Shown here piece by piece: positions 22,405 to 35,495 of a DNA stretch of 64,000 nt (within the stretch, counting starts at the first letter, position 1; every line of letters starts with the position of its first letter). Position numbers and translations under genes: made by a program. Below the pieces are notes generated by a model. That model saw only the letters and a list, made by a program, of their open reading frames with translations. It searched no databases and was not told where the DNA came from. The DNA is from Aquatica leii (Eukaryota; Arthropoda; Insecta; Coleoptera; Lampyridae): the NCBI GenBank assembly GCA_035610365.1, contig CM069432.1:239100104-239164103 (forward strand). Direction: 5' to 3'.

Positions 22405-23940
22405 AGTAAAGAGCAACAAATAGGGCGATACGATAAAATGATAGGTGACACCATACCCAATGACTCCTCTGAACTGAGTATTTGAATATTTTGAAGCATC
22501 AAAATGATACCATTTATAAGAAAGCTGAATGTCACTGTGATGCCAAAATCATATCACATAACATGATTACTCCATCATTCCGTTATCAAATTTGTATTAA
22601 TTAAATTAATACAAATATACACAGTATAAATAAATAATGGTTATATTTTTTAACTTTACTGATGTTTAGTGAAGATCTAAACTTATAAAAAACACTGCAA
22701 TTACAAATTACATATTGGAATACAATATTTTAAACTTTTATATGGTAGTAGACATCGTTTTACAAAGCATTTAAAGTAATAAAAAAAACTGAGATTATAC
22801 CACGTTATACTTTGTCGGACAAACACGGACATACTTCGCAAGGCTTCGGTGCGTAGGAGGATGCGGCAAATTATGCTGATTAGTTTATAATACCGCCAAA
22901 ATAAAATGAAATTATATCTTAATAATTTTTTTTTATGTATACCATTTACCATAAAAAATATTAATCTGTTCTATGGTGAAACTTTTATGTCTAAAATTAT
23001 ATCTATTTACCTTAAACAATTATTATTATTCCACGACGTTGAATTATTATTTAAGTATTTTATTATTGTTATTATTTCTAAAATAATTTATCAAATTTCG
23101 CAACAAATTGTCTTTTGCGTAAAATACACAGTAGATTAAATGGATAAATACACATATTTGATTCCTGTCCTACTAGTAAATAAATTGCCATCTTCAGATT
23201 AATAATTGCCGAGAAAAATATTATGCAACGTTTACAAAATGACTAATATGAAAAAGTATGTATAACGCTTTCATGAATTTTGTATGAACTAAATAGATGG
23301 TTTGAGCGTTTATATTTTTGCGTTGAATTTATAACAGAATTATGCATTGACAACGATAGCAGCGTATACAAACCACTATTAGATATGAAAATCGTACCAA
23401 TAATTTTGTATCAAAATACTTTCATTAAAGTGACATTCGGTTGTCAATAAATTGATACCAATGCTGATTGGGACTGGTATTACGTTAATAAACGTTTAAT
23501 AAAACTGTAGCAATATAAGTTATAAATTTAAATTTGGCGTTTTTTGTAATTTAGTTATTCCTTCCGGCAGACGACACGGCTACCGGCTATGTAAAATTAG
23601 CCCTGGTATTGATTGTATTGAATTATCTGTGTATATCATGAAGATAAACTCTAAACATACAGTGTGTATTTAAATTTATAGAAATAATCAGGTAGCGTCC
23701 AAATTGAACAAGGTGACTACAGCATCAGACGGTGAATTGACTTGATAATTGAAGATCATTTAAACACGTGCACCGCCATTTAAAAAATTGGTGTGTTCAC
23801 CGCATGACTTTCCTATAAGGAATGATGAAGGAATAATAAATATATTATGACTTTAATAAAAACAACTAACACCTTTAATTATGTCTCTTTACTAATAAAA
23901 ATTAATTGTCGTTAATTTAAAATGATAATATAATTTAAAA
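22405..23940. other. No gene recognised
   Basis: AT-rich noncoding DNA. Overlapping frames at 22701-23139 are compositional artefacts, rich in Phe, Ile, Lys and Tyr and without motifs. Confidence 0.5.
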
Positions 23941-23943
23941 AAA

Positions 23944-24030
23944 ATATAAACCGTATTGGGATTTGAACCTTCGTACGTCGCGGCGATATTACCGCAGTCG
24001 TGCGATTGATGTCACTACACCAAAGTGACC
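23944..24030 (-). repeat. tRNA-derived sequence (SINE head or tRNA pseudogene)
   Basis: The minus strand contains GGTTCAAATCCC, a good pol III B box. About 50 nt upstream lies TTGGTGTAGTGACATCAAT, an A-box-like D-arm. A GC-rich block between them resembles an anticodon/variable region. The acceptor ends do not pair, so this is not a functional tRNA. A second weak B-box-like sequence on the minus strand near 24370-24390 (GTTCGAATCC) hints at a family. Confidence 0.5.
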
Positions 24031-24529
24031 TACTAATATGTTTTTTACATCCGTATTTTAAACTAAGTTTTTTACCACGCGATACATTTTTGAAAATATT
24101 TTTAATATTTGTTATTAAATTTTGAAAATTATTACGCAAAAGGTTCTCTGGTACACATTGTCATATGTTCTGATACTGGAAATATTTTAAAAACACTTTG
24201 GGGACATATAGATCGATATGGTCAAATTCCCTATGTTAATCTTTATGCTTCAAAATTTCCGGGACACACAGTATAAACAAGTCTAAAAATATAGAGAAAA
24301 ATTGTTATTTTTTAACGTATCTTGCTTTCTCTTGAAGATATGGAATTTTTTCTAAAAAAAATCGTTGTAGGCAGGATTCGAACTTAGGATTATATATGGA
24401 ATTCACTTTAAATTATAAATCAAATATCTAATAAACTGTTAAAGTTAGAAACAAATTTTGCTTAAATAGATTGTTAAAAAGAATTAACTCTATAAGAAAC
24501 TGTAAAAATAATTCGAATAATTTAAATAC

Positions 24530-24880
24530 CTACAAAAGTATATAAGAAACACTGCTAGAAATGGCGGATACACCCACTTCCGGTTTCTTTATCAAACCCA
24601 TCTTTTGACAGAATCGAGAAAATATGAAAAGCCAGCTCCATACCAAATAGCAAGTCACTAGGACTTTTGCTTCGAGAGTTATCGCAGGTACATCGTTGCA
24701 CACAGACACCCAAATTTTTTTTTCAAAAATAGATTTTTCTGATTCAGGAGACCTTAAAACGTAAAATAATGCAAAAAAAAGTTTAAACAAATTGCGTTTG
24801 CTATACTTTTTTATAGGAAAGTAAAAATAGATTTGTCGATCCAAGCGGACGAGAATCAGCAGGTCTGGTTCCAAGTGTTA
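24530..24880 (-). repeat. Dispersed repeat with a 114-residue open frame
   Basis: A minus-strand frame (24530-24874) has no recognised domain, but its DNA, including TTAAGGTCTCCTGAATCAGAA, recurs at about 27940-28010 on the plus strand in altered form. It therefore belongs to a transposon or repeat family. The frame could be chance or a relic. Confidence 0.5.
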
Positions 24881-25079
24881 ACTGAAACAATCATACGAGC
24901 TGTTCAACAAACATCCATTTAAAGTAGCGGTGCCCAAGGTACGAAACAGCCTGAAACTTCAACAATAAAATTTAAAAAACTCTGAAATAAGCGCACTAAC
25001 ACCTACCTTTGGAGTAAACAAAAGAGAAGAAATTGAACATTGGTTATAAAATATTGTACAAAACATTTACTCTGTACCC

Positions 25080-25330
25080 GAAAAAATCATGATCGTTATT
25101 GCAGTAGGCAAATTAGCAGGCACGGTACTGGAGTGGTACCATCCTAAGGCAACTCATGCGTGCGTATCATTTGCTGAATTGAGGATTGAATTGGAGTGCA
25201 TGTTTAAGACTAGGGAGGATAAAATCATGCTAATGCGTAACGTTGAATCTCGACTTACCACGAGAAGATATTGTTAGGCAATACATTGAATCTTACCGAA
25301 GACGACGTGATCAATTAAATAATTGATGCA
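25080..25330 (+). pseudogene. Gag-like fragment of an LTR retrotransposon
   Basis: Residues from the 25089 start read G-T-V-L-E-W-Y-H-P-K, followed by F-A-E-L-R-I-E-L and M-F-K-T-R-E. This is the alternating pattern of Retrotrans_gag domains. It ends after about 62 codons in TAG, and the frame then shifts. No knuckle or pol is adjacent. Fragment only. Confidence 0.5.
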
Positions 25331-25500
25331 GTGAAGAATCCTATGTTGGTGCACAGTTTGCAAAAGTTATGAACAAAGTGACGTTGCATAATAGAAGCAT
25401 AACTAGTGTGAACAAAACATATATTCCCCAGACAGAAAAAACGAATTTTTTTAGACCAAAAAGTTCAGCATCATCTTAACCGGTACATGGTAGTGGAAAC

Positions 25501-25695
25501 TTAAATGAAATCATTCGAAACCCCATTCGGTGTTTCAATTGTACGAGTATGGAGATTTGTCAATTGCTTGTTCCAAACCAAGACGCCAGTAGTTTCAATT
25601 ATTTGTTCGTTTATAAAGTGCTCTTGGGTGACTGTCTGTCCTGCGGGTTGTCGGTTCACCGTCACTGTTCTATCATTTACCTCTGTTGTTAACAT
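25501..25695 (-). other. Unassigned 64-codon open frame
   Basis: The minus-strand frame is less AT-biased than its surroundings and has a balanced composition (Thr, Val, Glu, Asn, Gln). It resembles a real peptide fragment more than random A/T translation. The opposite strand is also open (25505-25708), which weakens the case. Possibly a piece of the neighbouring gag remnant in inverted orientation. No domain recognised. Confidence 0.25.
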
Positions 25696-25814
25696 TGATG
25701 CCTGTTGAAAATGTCATTTTGATTTTTTTTAATAATGCAAATTGGGTGATAAATACAAAAACAATACAAATCAAATAGAAACAATTAAAACTTGAGAAAT
25801 TGAGCAGTTAACAA

Positions 25815-25998
25815 GTAAGTAAGTGGCTATAGAGATGGAAACGTTGGAAGCGGATTTTATATCCGCGTAATTCAAATAAGTTTTGAATAAATAATAAATA
25901 AAATAAATTTTAGCTCGCGGTTTATTAAAAACTTATTTGGATTACGCGGGTATAAAATCAGTTTTCAACGTTTCCATCTCAATAGCCATTTACTTACT
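25815..25998. repeat. Foldback/MITE-like inverted repeat
   Basis: Arms of about 79 bp (25815-25893 and 25919-25998) share GGCTAT(A/T)GAGATGGAAACGTTG and CCGCGTAAT(T/C)CAAATAAGTTTT in inverted orientation, with about 85-90% pairing by eye. The spacer is AT-rich, about 25 bp. Noncoding. Confidence 0.85.
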
Positions 25999-27766
25999 AT
26001 TATTCATGCATAGTAAATTATACTATGAGATGGATCTGCCATTGTATTTCATTTAATATTTTGGAAGTACCTTTCTAAATAAATTACATAAGAAATAAAA
26101 CGGTAAAGTAGTACAGGATCAATATAATACCTCAAAGCGACACAATACAATAATTGCATTCAAGAATATTGAAAACTGAACAAGAAGACTATACTTCTCT
26201 TCACTTGATATAAATGGATAAAAATATTATTATACTTCTTGAGGAATTATGAAATTTTTTTATAATAATCAACGCAATAATTGTAGAACGGACATATAAT
26301 TTTGACACAAATGCTGTAGTTAAGCTCTTTTGTAGACGAATCCTTTGACTTTGTTTTACTATGACTCTTTGCTACCTTGACACGTAGAACTGATTATTTA
26401 AAATTAATAAAAAGTTAAACAATGCTTCCTTTATTTTTACCTATCAAATATCGATATCATGGATAGTCCAAAAGTTACTAGATTTGTTTTCCCATTTCCC
26501 CAGTTTTATTTAATTTTTTCCCATAATAAAGTTTAAAAGTGAAACGATTTGTTTTTTTTTACCACAAAATCTATATCAAATTTAAACATGCACGATCGAC
26601 AAGATCACGAAAAATTTCATTTACCATATTTTTAATAGAAAACAGTTACTGAGTTTAAATGTACCAGAAGGAATGATTATAACGTAATATCTGTATATTT
26701 ACATAATTATCACATGATGTAAAGTAAAAACAAGTACATAGTTGCTAAAGTTATTGTATCATTTGTATATATCCAAACCAATTTTGAACTAATTATAAGT
26801 AGTACTTACGACATTACAATTATTTAAAGTAACTTTGAATCATAAAGGTCAATGATTAAAGTTTTAATAAGACACAACAAACAAACACGATAAATGATGA
26901 GTGTGAACCAGATAAAATAATAAGCATAAAATAATTAGAACTATGAAAAATGTGATGATTCCTAATCATCCTATTCCATATTTTCAATTTAACGGATTAT
27001 GTTTATTTTCTGTTCTTATTGTAATCGTTTGTGGTAGTTATTTTATGTCTTAAAAATACTAAGATGGTCAAAATCAAAGTTACAGGTAATCTGAGTGTGA
27101 TGCATGGAATAATTTTATGCTTTTTATTTTATTTTATTGAAACCACATTTATAATTTTTGTCTTATTTGTCTATTCTAAAACTATCACAATCTCTGCAAT
27201 AGGTTTTGTTAACTACCTTACATTTAGTTTCTGCTCTAGTTTTTTTTTAGTTTATAAAATTTGTGTTCAGGAAGAATTAATTTTTTTGATTTTATCAAAT
27301 ACGCCCTCACATTATTAGTAACAAATTATTGTGAACATACGATAATAAATTATTTTCAATAATCTATAGCCCTAATTTATAAAATAAAAAAATTAATTGT
27401 TCTTAGATAATAAGAAGGCCCGATAAAATAGACACGTTAGCCTGTGAAACGTTGCCAAATTAAAAATGATCCAAAACAAATAATTTACTGCCACCAGCCG
27501 TAAGTAATAAAAAACGTCTTTCTGTAGGGATACAAAACGAACATTAATAATGATAACAAACCGATACAATGAAAAGATACTATAAAAAGCAGATTTCAGA
27601 CAGTTTAAATTAAAACAATAAGTATGTTTTATATAGTATTAAGAAGTTAAATATATCTTTAAAATTGACCTTTTTTGTTATAGAAAGTGCAACTTTTCAT
27701 AAGCAAATCACAAAAAATTTCATTTAAAAAAAATTGTGTTAAAACTTTACTCAAACAGACAATACC
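25999..27766. other. No gene recognised
   Basis: AT-rich. The 95-codon plus frame at 27031-27318 is hydrophobic and A/T-driven, with no signal for a real gene. Confidence 0.45.
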
Positions 27767-28060
27767 TTAATATACAGTGTGTCAATAAAGTAAGGAATAA
27801 AATTTATATTTTGTTTAATGTCGCTGTGTGCCAGAAAAGCTCGGACACGTCAATTTAATTTATCCACTGAATTTTATAAATGTTGTAGTTTATTAATTTG
27901 CGGTTTACGACGTCATCAACTTTTTTACTTTTATAGCGGTAGCAATTTTTTTTCAAAAAATTTTTTTTGTATAATTTATGTTTCAAGGTTTCCTGAATCA
28001 GAAAAATCAGGCCCCTAAAGTTGGGCGGCCAACTTTGTTACACTGGTGTTCGAGTAACCA
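27767..28060 (+). repeat. Dispersed repeat related to the one at 24530-24880
   Basis: Begins ACAGTGTGTCAATAAAGTAA, a start often seen in insect MITE-like repeats. It contains TTTCAAGGTTTCCTGAATCA, shared with the minus strand at about 24730-24760. No coding capacity recognised and ends not defined. Confidence 0.45.
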
Positions 28061-29055
28061 CAAAAGCAACACCTAACACAGTTTTCCCGGAGAGGGAATC
28101 GTAGGCTTTGTGATGTTAAATTATAAATTAAATCTAAAAAAAGGCGCCAAGACCACGAAAGATTAAAAACACAGAATATATATTTACTTTATCACAGCCA
28201 ATAATTCCAACGAGGACGAAGAAGGTAGATAAATATAAATTTTCCAAACGTTAATACATGGGTCGAACCAATTATAAGTTGTGCCCTATACTGGGCAACA
28301 CGCCGTACAATAAACTGACCTAGTCAGTCTAACTTTTACATCCGAAGAAGGAATGAATTTATATTCGCAAATTTAAAATCGCAAAAGTATATAACAAAAA
28401 CAATTTAATCCTTAGAGACTCAAGGCGCACTGCATACGACTTTGTGAAGCACAAAATGATATTATTAATTGTGTTAACCTAACATCCACGTACCGTCAAC
28501 AATTGACATGACCACCGAAATACAAATCGTAAGGTTAGAAACTGTAATACTCACAGTTAGGTTTTATTCAGTAGGGGATTAGCTAATTCCGTACTTGCAT
28601 TACCTAAAACGTAATATTAAATTGAACACAAAACGTACGTACGGCTAGCACAAGTAAATTTAGTTTTCAAAACATACAATCATTTGAGATAGCGAATACG
28701 CAGCGTTTCCCTTCGACTTAACGTAATAATTTAAGGTCCTCTCAAAAGAAATACAATTTGGAAAATTTCCGACTCCTGGACGGTGTAAATAGTTGAGTTA
28801 TAGTAACGTGACGTCATCGAAATTTTTCCAAATATCCTACCTGTTCGTTATCTACACTGATAACGAAGAACGTGTGGTGGGCACGGAAATCCACTATAGA
28901 CAATTAGGAAAGAAATAAAATTAAACCCCCAATACAAACTATCTAACAACTTATCCCGACTCAGCTTCCACTAAGTAGCACTAGAATTCATTCGCATATT
29001 CGCGTGAAATAACCTAATGGTGAAAGCTTCGTTGGGCGTAGAAATACGGAGCTCG
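28061..29055. other. No gene recognised
   Basis: Noncoding; no frame with recognisable motifs. Confidence 0.45.
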
Positions 29056-29059
29056 TCTG

Positions 29060-29960
29060 TATTGCACGAAATCTTACAGAAAGTGAATAAAATACGCTCT
29101 TATAAAATTTGACATCGCCGACGAAGAATGGTTTTTCCATTAATATTCTACTTTTTTCCTTTTTATCAAATCGTTCTGTCAATGTTGTCAAAACTACCCC
29201 CTAGTTGTCGTACTATTTTATTGTTCTAATTGCTATATTTTCTTCTACTCATTATTTTTCTTCATGTACACCTTTACCTTTTCGTTTTATGTCTAAGCTA
29301 AAAGTACACATAGGAAATATGTGCTAACTGCACCTATTCCTCAAAATAAAGAAAATAATTTTTACGGCCTGTTAGTACATTTGCTAATTGTAATACAATG
29401 CTTGAACTCTGTCCTATGTCTTGATGAGCTTATTTATTTCATTTTTCTGTGACGAGACATAACATCTGCTATTTGAGAAATTCTAAACTTTCAATTGCAA
29501 TAATTACGAGTTTGTTGTAAATCAAAAATAGACGTGTACATGGTTATCCCAATAAATTGCTCCAATTCAGAAATATTAAGCTTTACTGGGTAATTACAAT
29601 TTGTGTGAAGAGCATATATGTTGAATTCTTCCACAATATGCTTAGGTAATTCATTGTAAAAAAATTTAAATTAGTTAAATGGACACAAAACATCATTATC
29701 TGAGTTATTCGTTTTCACAAATTCAGGTGTTAATCTGGTAGAATTATTAGGCACGTTGTTTAATACACAAAGTTTCTTTTTTTTTGTGCCGATAAAAGTT
29801 CTGAGTTGAACTAATGGAAAATTGTCATTAGAGTCAAATTCATCACCTTGTTAAATACCCATATTTTCGTCTTCACCTGAATTTTACAAGTACTTCTCAT
29901 CACTATCTTCAAGCGGTGTTACAAAGTAATGAATTTTTTTTTCAGCTCAATAATTCTTTT
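29060..29960 (-). pseudogene. piggyBac-family transposase remnant
   Basis: The minus strand has, in order: an H-I-V-E-E-F-N-I-Y-A style stretch near 29640; L-E-Q-F-I-G-I-T-M-Y-T-S-I near 29560; and R-I-S-Q-I-A-D-V-M-S near 29470. All are hallmarks of the DDE_Tnp_1_7 domain. After an internal deletion come D-I-G-Q-S-S, then K-N-Y-F-L-Y-F, near 29410-29340. Near 29220 the pattern A-I-R-T-I-K-x-Y-D-N-x-G-V is visible, and then R-F-D-K-K-E-K near 29160. Stops and frame changes are frequent. No terminal repeats or TTAA target pair were located. Confidence 0.72.
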
Positions 29961-30600
29961 CTGCATCTGAATAAAGATACATCAATGAAAGGAGTGTCTG
30001 TAATATCAAATTTAATACAAAAGGCATTAAGGGAATAATGATCAATTGTCATTTTTAACACGATTGTTTCTCTAAAACCAATAATTTTAGTTAGTTAGTT
30101 AGTTATCGCATACACAACTCTGAAAAAAAGTGATTTTTATTTTTGACTAAGGGGGTCGATGATGTCATAGGTCCCATAATAAACCCAGAAGAAAAGATAA
30201 AATTGATGTCTCCAAGTTTTTCTTCCACACAGCGTTAATAAACAAATTATGAGATTTGATCTTTAGTTTATTGACATACTGTATTCTAAACTTAATGTTC
30301 CAATAACCAAGCCAAAACGTGGCGGGACGTGCCTGTGATGAATAAACTACTATAAATGCGTAATAAAATTAAAATTTCATTTCCATTAACGCCGATGTTG
30401 TTAGAAACTTAAAATTTAAACATCACAAGCCATTTGAAGTAGTTGCCAGTTTAACGTCTTGACAGGAAATTAAGTAAAAAGAAAACTTGGCAGAGGGCGT
30501 CGAAAATAGAAATCTAATTTTAATTCAATCAATATACAGGGTAGTTCATTTTTAAATATATGCACGTAACAAAGTATTCTACAAAACAAGAATAAACATC
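29961..30600. other. No gene recognised
   Basis: Noncoding spacer between the piggyBac and copia fragments. Confidence 0.4.
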
Positions 30601-30880
30601 AGTTTTGAACCTTATAGTATAAAGTCTAGCCAATTTACTATAATAGTCAATAAAAGTAAGAAAATACTTTCCACTTCTATAACCGGTTGTTCCATGTAGT
30701 CAATTTAAATTTGTATGAACAATCTCTAGTATTTCTATCATTCTTAAAGGGCAAATTATGCATTTTATACTCAATATAAGTTTTACATTTCATATATTTT
30801 TTCAGGCAATTCTTCCAACGTTTGATTTTTACACATACTGTTTAAATAATCAAAATTCACATAACTTAATATATGGATGG
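30600..30880 (-). pseudogene. Copia-type integrase fragment
   Basis: In broken minus-strand frames one reads K-M-H-N-L-P-F-K-N-D-R and later K-Y-F-L-T-F-I-D-Y-Y-S-K. These are the segment between GAG-pre-integrase and the first-Asp block of copia integrase and the start of the rve domain (normally F-I-D-D-Y-S). Short, frameshifted and isolated. Confidence 0.55.
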
Positions 30881-31114
30881 ATGCAGTTTTTCTTTTGACG
30901 TCATTTCGTTTTTACTAGTAATTTTAGACACATTTATTTTAGCTTGATTATATTATGGCTGAAAGTTCTATTTGTGTTAGATACAATTATAGCATCTTTT
31001 TCTCGGCTTTGCAAACTAAAAATTAAAAGTTTGAGTTTTAATAAACAAAATTTACGTCTAAAAGACTTTAAAAAAAACAAAAACTCAAAAAATTGTTAGT
31101 TACAATGTTTTCAT

Positions 31115-31940
31115 TTAGAGGTGTCGACTTGTTGATAAGCGGTATAGATATGTGACTAGACAAATTGTCACAGATGACAAATGCTTTGCTTGGAGTTTTG
31201 ATAAGTATAGAAGAGCAATTTTGTAGTTCAAGTCTTTTAACGAAAATTGATCAAACCAACCAATTTTACTCCAGTTATACGCAGTGCCAGAAGAGCCGTT
31301 TTCTACCCATGTCGGATACATATGTTGGGCCTTGTACACTAAGTAAGGCGTAAAAACAAAGTCGAAAGCTGCTGCAGCAATTATAACCGGAATGCTTGTC
31401 TTTGAGCTGTCCATAACGCGATTACAGTGTTTTGCTCTTCTTTTGGTGAGCACTTTAAGTTTTCCTGGGTTGCCAAAAAAATTTGTTTTGTTGTAGGTTT
31501 CAAAAGATTTTTGTAATTTTCATATTTTGGGATAGCCGCACAGATCTGTGTCTGTTGAGAAAATTTTTTGTTCATTTATCTCTAGGAAAGTTGTAATGGT
31601 TCTTCCCAGCCGATCCAAGTTTGATTTCACTAGAGTTTTTACGTCATTTTATGGTTATTGGAAAATTTCACTTAGCAACAATCATTATCCCTTCTGCTAG
31701 ATATGTCTCTTCATTGGAAGTTAGTATGGTTTGACCTACATATTTCTTTTTATATTTTATTTCTTTAGCGTGACTGTATATGGTCGATTTCGGAACTAAA
31801 TATTTTTCCACTTTTCTAAAACTAATCTGCTTTGATATAATATCTTTCACTGCCTTCTGCATATCAACAGCCAAATAATTGCACTCGGGTTTTTTACCCA
31901 ATTTTCGTCTATCATTTTTCGGCATCTTGGTGTCCAACTC
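31115..31940 (-). pseudogene. pogo/Tigger-type transposase remnant
   Basis: The 31668-31937 frame gives an N-terminal psq-type helix-turn-helix with V-P-K-S-T-I-Y. The 31115-31453 frame gives the DDE_1 entry (R-R-A-K-H-C-N-R-V-M-D-S-S-K-T-S, then P-Y-L-V-Y-K-A). Both blocks have close counterparts in the better preserved Tigger at 41594-43410, but the residues differ widely, so this is a separate, older family member. The part in between and the C-terminus are missing or scrambled. Confidence 0.75.
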
Positions 31941-32539
31941 TACTCTGGAACAAGAGACTTAATGTTACGCCACTGGACAACAACTTGTAGCAAATTATTT
32001 TTTAATTTTATAGGTTAGTTACTTATGCTATAGTCTACATTGTAAGCAAAAATTGACATTCTAAGACTAACAGTGTAATATGTACAATAATTATAAAAAC
32101 CAAGTAGCAAAAATTGCACTTTTCAAATCCTTACACTCAGAGAACCGCGCTAAATGCAACATATTTCCTCACTACATTTACACTGATGAAATACTAGCCG
32201 CAACATTGGCTGAAGGTTGAACATCAGTGGCGTCACGATTTTATTTGTTTAGAAACTACGTCCAGTTCTTCACCTCGTGTGTCGAACTTCACTTCAGATG
32301 ACGGTACCTTTCTAGGGTTAAAGAATTTGAATTTTATCCGTAATCTGATTATTGGTTATTGGGTAACAGAACAATACCTATTGTTTTTATCCCAAAATAT
32401 TATTCATGGATGTAATTTGTCTATAAATCCAATCAAATATTAGATGTATTCGGCTGAGATTTAACTAAAAATGCGATGAAAACAGTGTGTAGTGTGTTTA
32501 AAAACAAATCCTCATCATTATTTATGACTTTCCGTTTGG

Positions 32540-33020
32540 AAGTATCTGAAATACTAGGAACTTAAATTTCATTAAATCCCGAAAATTAAATAGTTCTGTT
32601 TCTATAAACAAGTACTTACGTACCACATTTTAGTTATTATCAGGAACTGTACCTTTTAGTAATATATGTTTCAGTTCCGATTCTGGTACCACAGTGGTTA
32701 ACAATATGAATACCACCGATTCCAGTTCCGATTTCAGGATATTTAGGTTCTAAAAGGTTTTATAAAAAAATGTAAATATGGCATTCTTTCTGTAGAATTT
32801 TGTTTAGTTGGATTATGTTATTAATGAATATTTTGTGAATATATAGTTAAATGTTTACTTCGACTGTATCAGTTAGTTATTTATAGACACATGTAATTGA
32901 TTTAAAAAAAAATCTTTAATGTTTTCTTGCTTCTTCGGATGTACTTGAAATACTAGGAACTCAAATTTCATTAAATACCAAAGATGAAATCATTCTGTCT
33001 CTATAAACAACTACTTACGT
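32540..33020. repeat. Direct duplication of about 80 bp, 400 bp apart
   Basis: GAAATACTAGGAACT(T/C)AAATTTCATTAAAT is followed by a CTATAAACAA(G/C)TACTTACGT-containing segment at 32547-32622, and again at 32948-33020. Possibly the two ends of an unidentified repeat or a segmental duplication. Confidence 0.7.
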
Positions 33021-33339
33021 AATTAAATTTTACTTACTTATTATTTTCAAACAGATAATTTGCTTTTGCAATTAATCTTTCAATATAGGTTTGCTGAAGC
33101 ATTTAATTTTAATGGATAAAGGATAATCTTCAGTCCAGTAAATAAACGTATGTATGATTCTCCCAAAACTGTAATATGTTTACATTGCGATTTACTCACT
33201 GCTGTTCAGTATTATAATTATTGAAAAGTACATTTATTATTGTTTTGTTTTGATTTTTTTTTGCATACAGATAGGTCGTTTTGTCGTTTTATTTCAACAC
33301 ATTCAGAACCAAAATCTCCGAAAAATATCAGTTCTTCTA

Positions 33340-33470
33340 TAACAATATATAGATTCCAATTCCGATTTCGATTCCAGACTGAATTAAAATATAAGTTCCG
33401 ATTCCGGCTAGGTTCCACTATAATCAATCGATTCCAATTCCAATTCCGGTTCTTTTCGGTTCAGGTCTAA
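33340..33470. repeat. Degenerate GATTCC(A/G)ATTCC simple repeat
   Basis: Imperfect 6-12-bp reiteration of ATTCC/GATTTC units on the plus strand; a related short patch lies at 32665-32735. Open frames in both strands here are by-products of the repeat. Confidence 0.8.
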
Positions 33471-33479
33471 TCCCTAATT

Positions 33480-35495
33480 TCATTATTACCGTGCCATGCT
33501 TGGCTCATAAGATATGAAGATATTTCCATACCTAATCCGGTATATGTTAAGTATTCAAGTACATAAAATCAGAAGAAGCAAAATTTAGCTTAACCAAGAC
33601 AACAAGATTTGCTGCAAATGAATGGTTTCCTTGTGTAGTTAATTAAGCTGAAGACAACTACTCCTTCCATTTCAGTAGTGTTATTACTAAAGTAGATCCA
33701 CCAAAAATGGAGAAAATAGGAGTAATGCGTTTTACTATAAACTCAAATATGTGTTCTAAATAGCTTTTCTTTGCATTTGCTTTGTAATTTCATTTGTTTT
33801 GTAGTAAATAAATACATTTCTGACATTGTTGGAAAGTTTAACTTAACTACATTTTGAAGTCATATGCCCACCGTGTTGGAAAATAGCAACTTAGATAAGT
33901 GTTAAGTAAATGTGATTGACCCCGACTGAAGAGCAAAATACAACAACCAATAAAAAATAAAAAACAAGTTTTGTAATATAGCTGAAGATTTGTAATCACT
34001 TTTGTGCTATTTGCGAATTGTTAGAATAATTCTGGACGAGAAATATTTAAGTCGAAAAGTGAAAAAGTGTTGTGATTCACCCCCTTTTTATTGTACTACG
34101 ATTTTTGTTTTTAAATGAATTTGAATACAATTTTATTTTTGTCTATTATTAAAAATTTACAAATTTGGAGGCGTTGATAGACTCATGGATACGCCCTAAG
34201 TGCGTTTTATTGTTTTATATCAATTTCTGTGCATTTGAATGATTTTTTAAGCCTCGCAGTTCATTCTAAAGTTTTGTTAATTTCTTTGATAGAAATAGTG
34301 TTATAAACCGATCAATTCTTTGAATGTTTTCTTTTTATAGTCATGAAAATTTAAACCGAAGTATAATTAACCTGCTAGTTTTATTATTTATATAGTAATT
34401 AGCCATAATTATTTAAACTTCCTAACCGAGAAAGAATATAAATGCTAATGTCATTTTGTTTTAATTTCCAATACGTTAGATTTACACTTGACAACTCAAA
34501 CCCTTTTATCTACGTTGAATTGTGTACACACATACCTGCCGCTACGATAATTGTCAGCTATAATAGTGCATTGTGTGATTGACGTTAACAGCGCAAATTT
34601 ATATTTTGAAGTTTCTTTGTGTTTTCAAAAGCTTTTTTAATTTGAAAAGAATTAGTTTCCTAGGGTGTGGATGAAAAGAGAAATTCTACTGGCTACCAAT
34701 TCTGAGAATTAGAAATAAGGGCCATTTAAACTCGAGATCTGCCTTAACGGTGATTTATTTCGGCAAGTTTCTTCTGAAAGCGCCAGGTTGAACAAAGAAT
34801 GTAGTATACCAAACTGACTTAAGAATTCTCGCACAATTATAAACAAACAGGTTCATAAAAACTCGAAAATCAAAAAAATTCTTATTGCTATTAATTTTTA
34901 AAGTAATGACTTTAATTTTTAAGCGAATTAAATAGAATAATTGATGATTTTCAAAATATATCAACATGATTTAATTAATTTAATGATAAGCATATTCAAT
35001 ACTCAAAAGCAATGTTTTGATATTTTCTCAATCAATCGAGATTATGGTGTATTGAGAACTATGTATAACTGGTATAACGTATTCAGATTAATTCTCTAAC
35101 TATAGGTAATGGGGTTTAGTAGAATCAATTTTGCAAAAAAACAGGAGCTGCTTCATTTCTAATTCTTTAATCGAACATTGTAGTTCAATTAGGAATTTTT
35201 ATGCATACGTACATAAAAACTGTTGCTATGTTTGAATCGTGAATGCTAATTTGTAACGGCTATTGCAAATACCTACCGAAGCGGCTGTTTTAAATCCTGT
35301 AACGTATGCAACACAAATTACTAATTCCAAGAAAACTAAGTTGACGTCAAAATATTTTTTCAGAAATATATACTCACTTAATTTATCGACATTTAAAATC
35401 AATGTATTCTATACTTATGGTTACAAAAGCACTAAACAATCTACTTTTTTCTAACGGTTCTTGACTTACTTATCAAGCAATTTTTTTTAAAATTC
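33480..35495. other. No gene recognised
   Basis: AT-rich; only short, compositionally biased frames. Confidence 0.45.

Noticed and set aside
23944..24030. A functional tRNA gene on the minus strand
   Set aside because: The B box is good, but the acceptor stem does not pair and the D-arm is abnormal; treated as SINE head or pseudogene.
24360..24450. Second tRNA-like sequence with GTTCGAATCC
   Set aside because: Only a B-box-like stretch is present, without an A box or fold.
33218..33470. Open frames on both strands with Asn-Arg or Phe-Arg-Phe repeats
   Set aside because: They are translations of a degenerate simple repeat in both directions.
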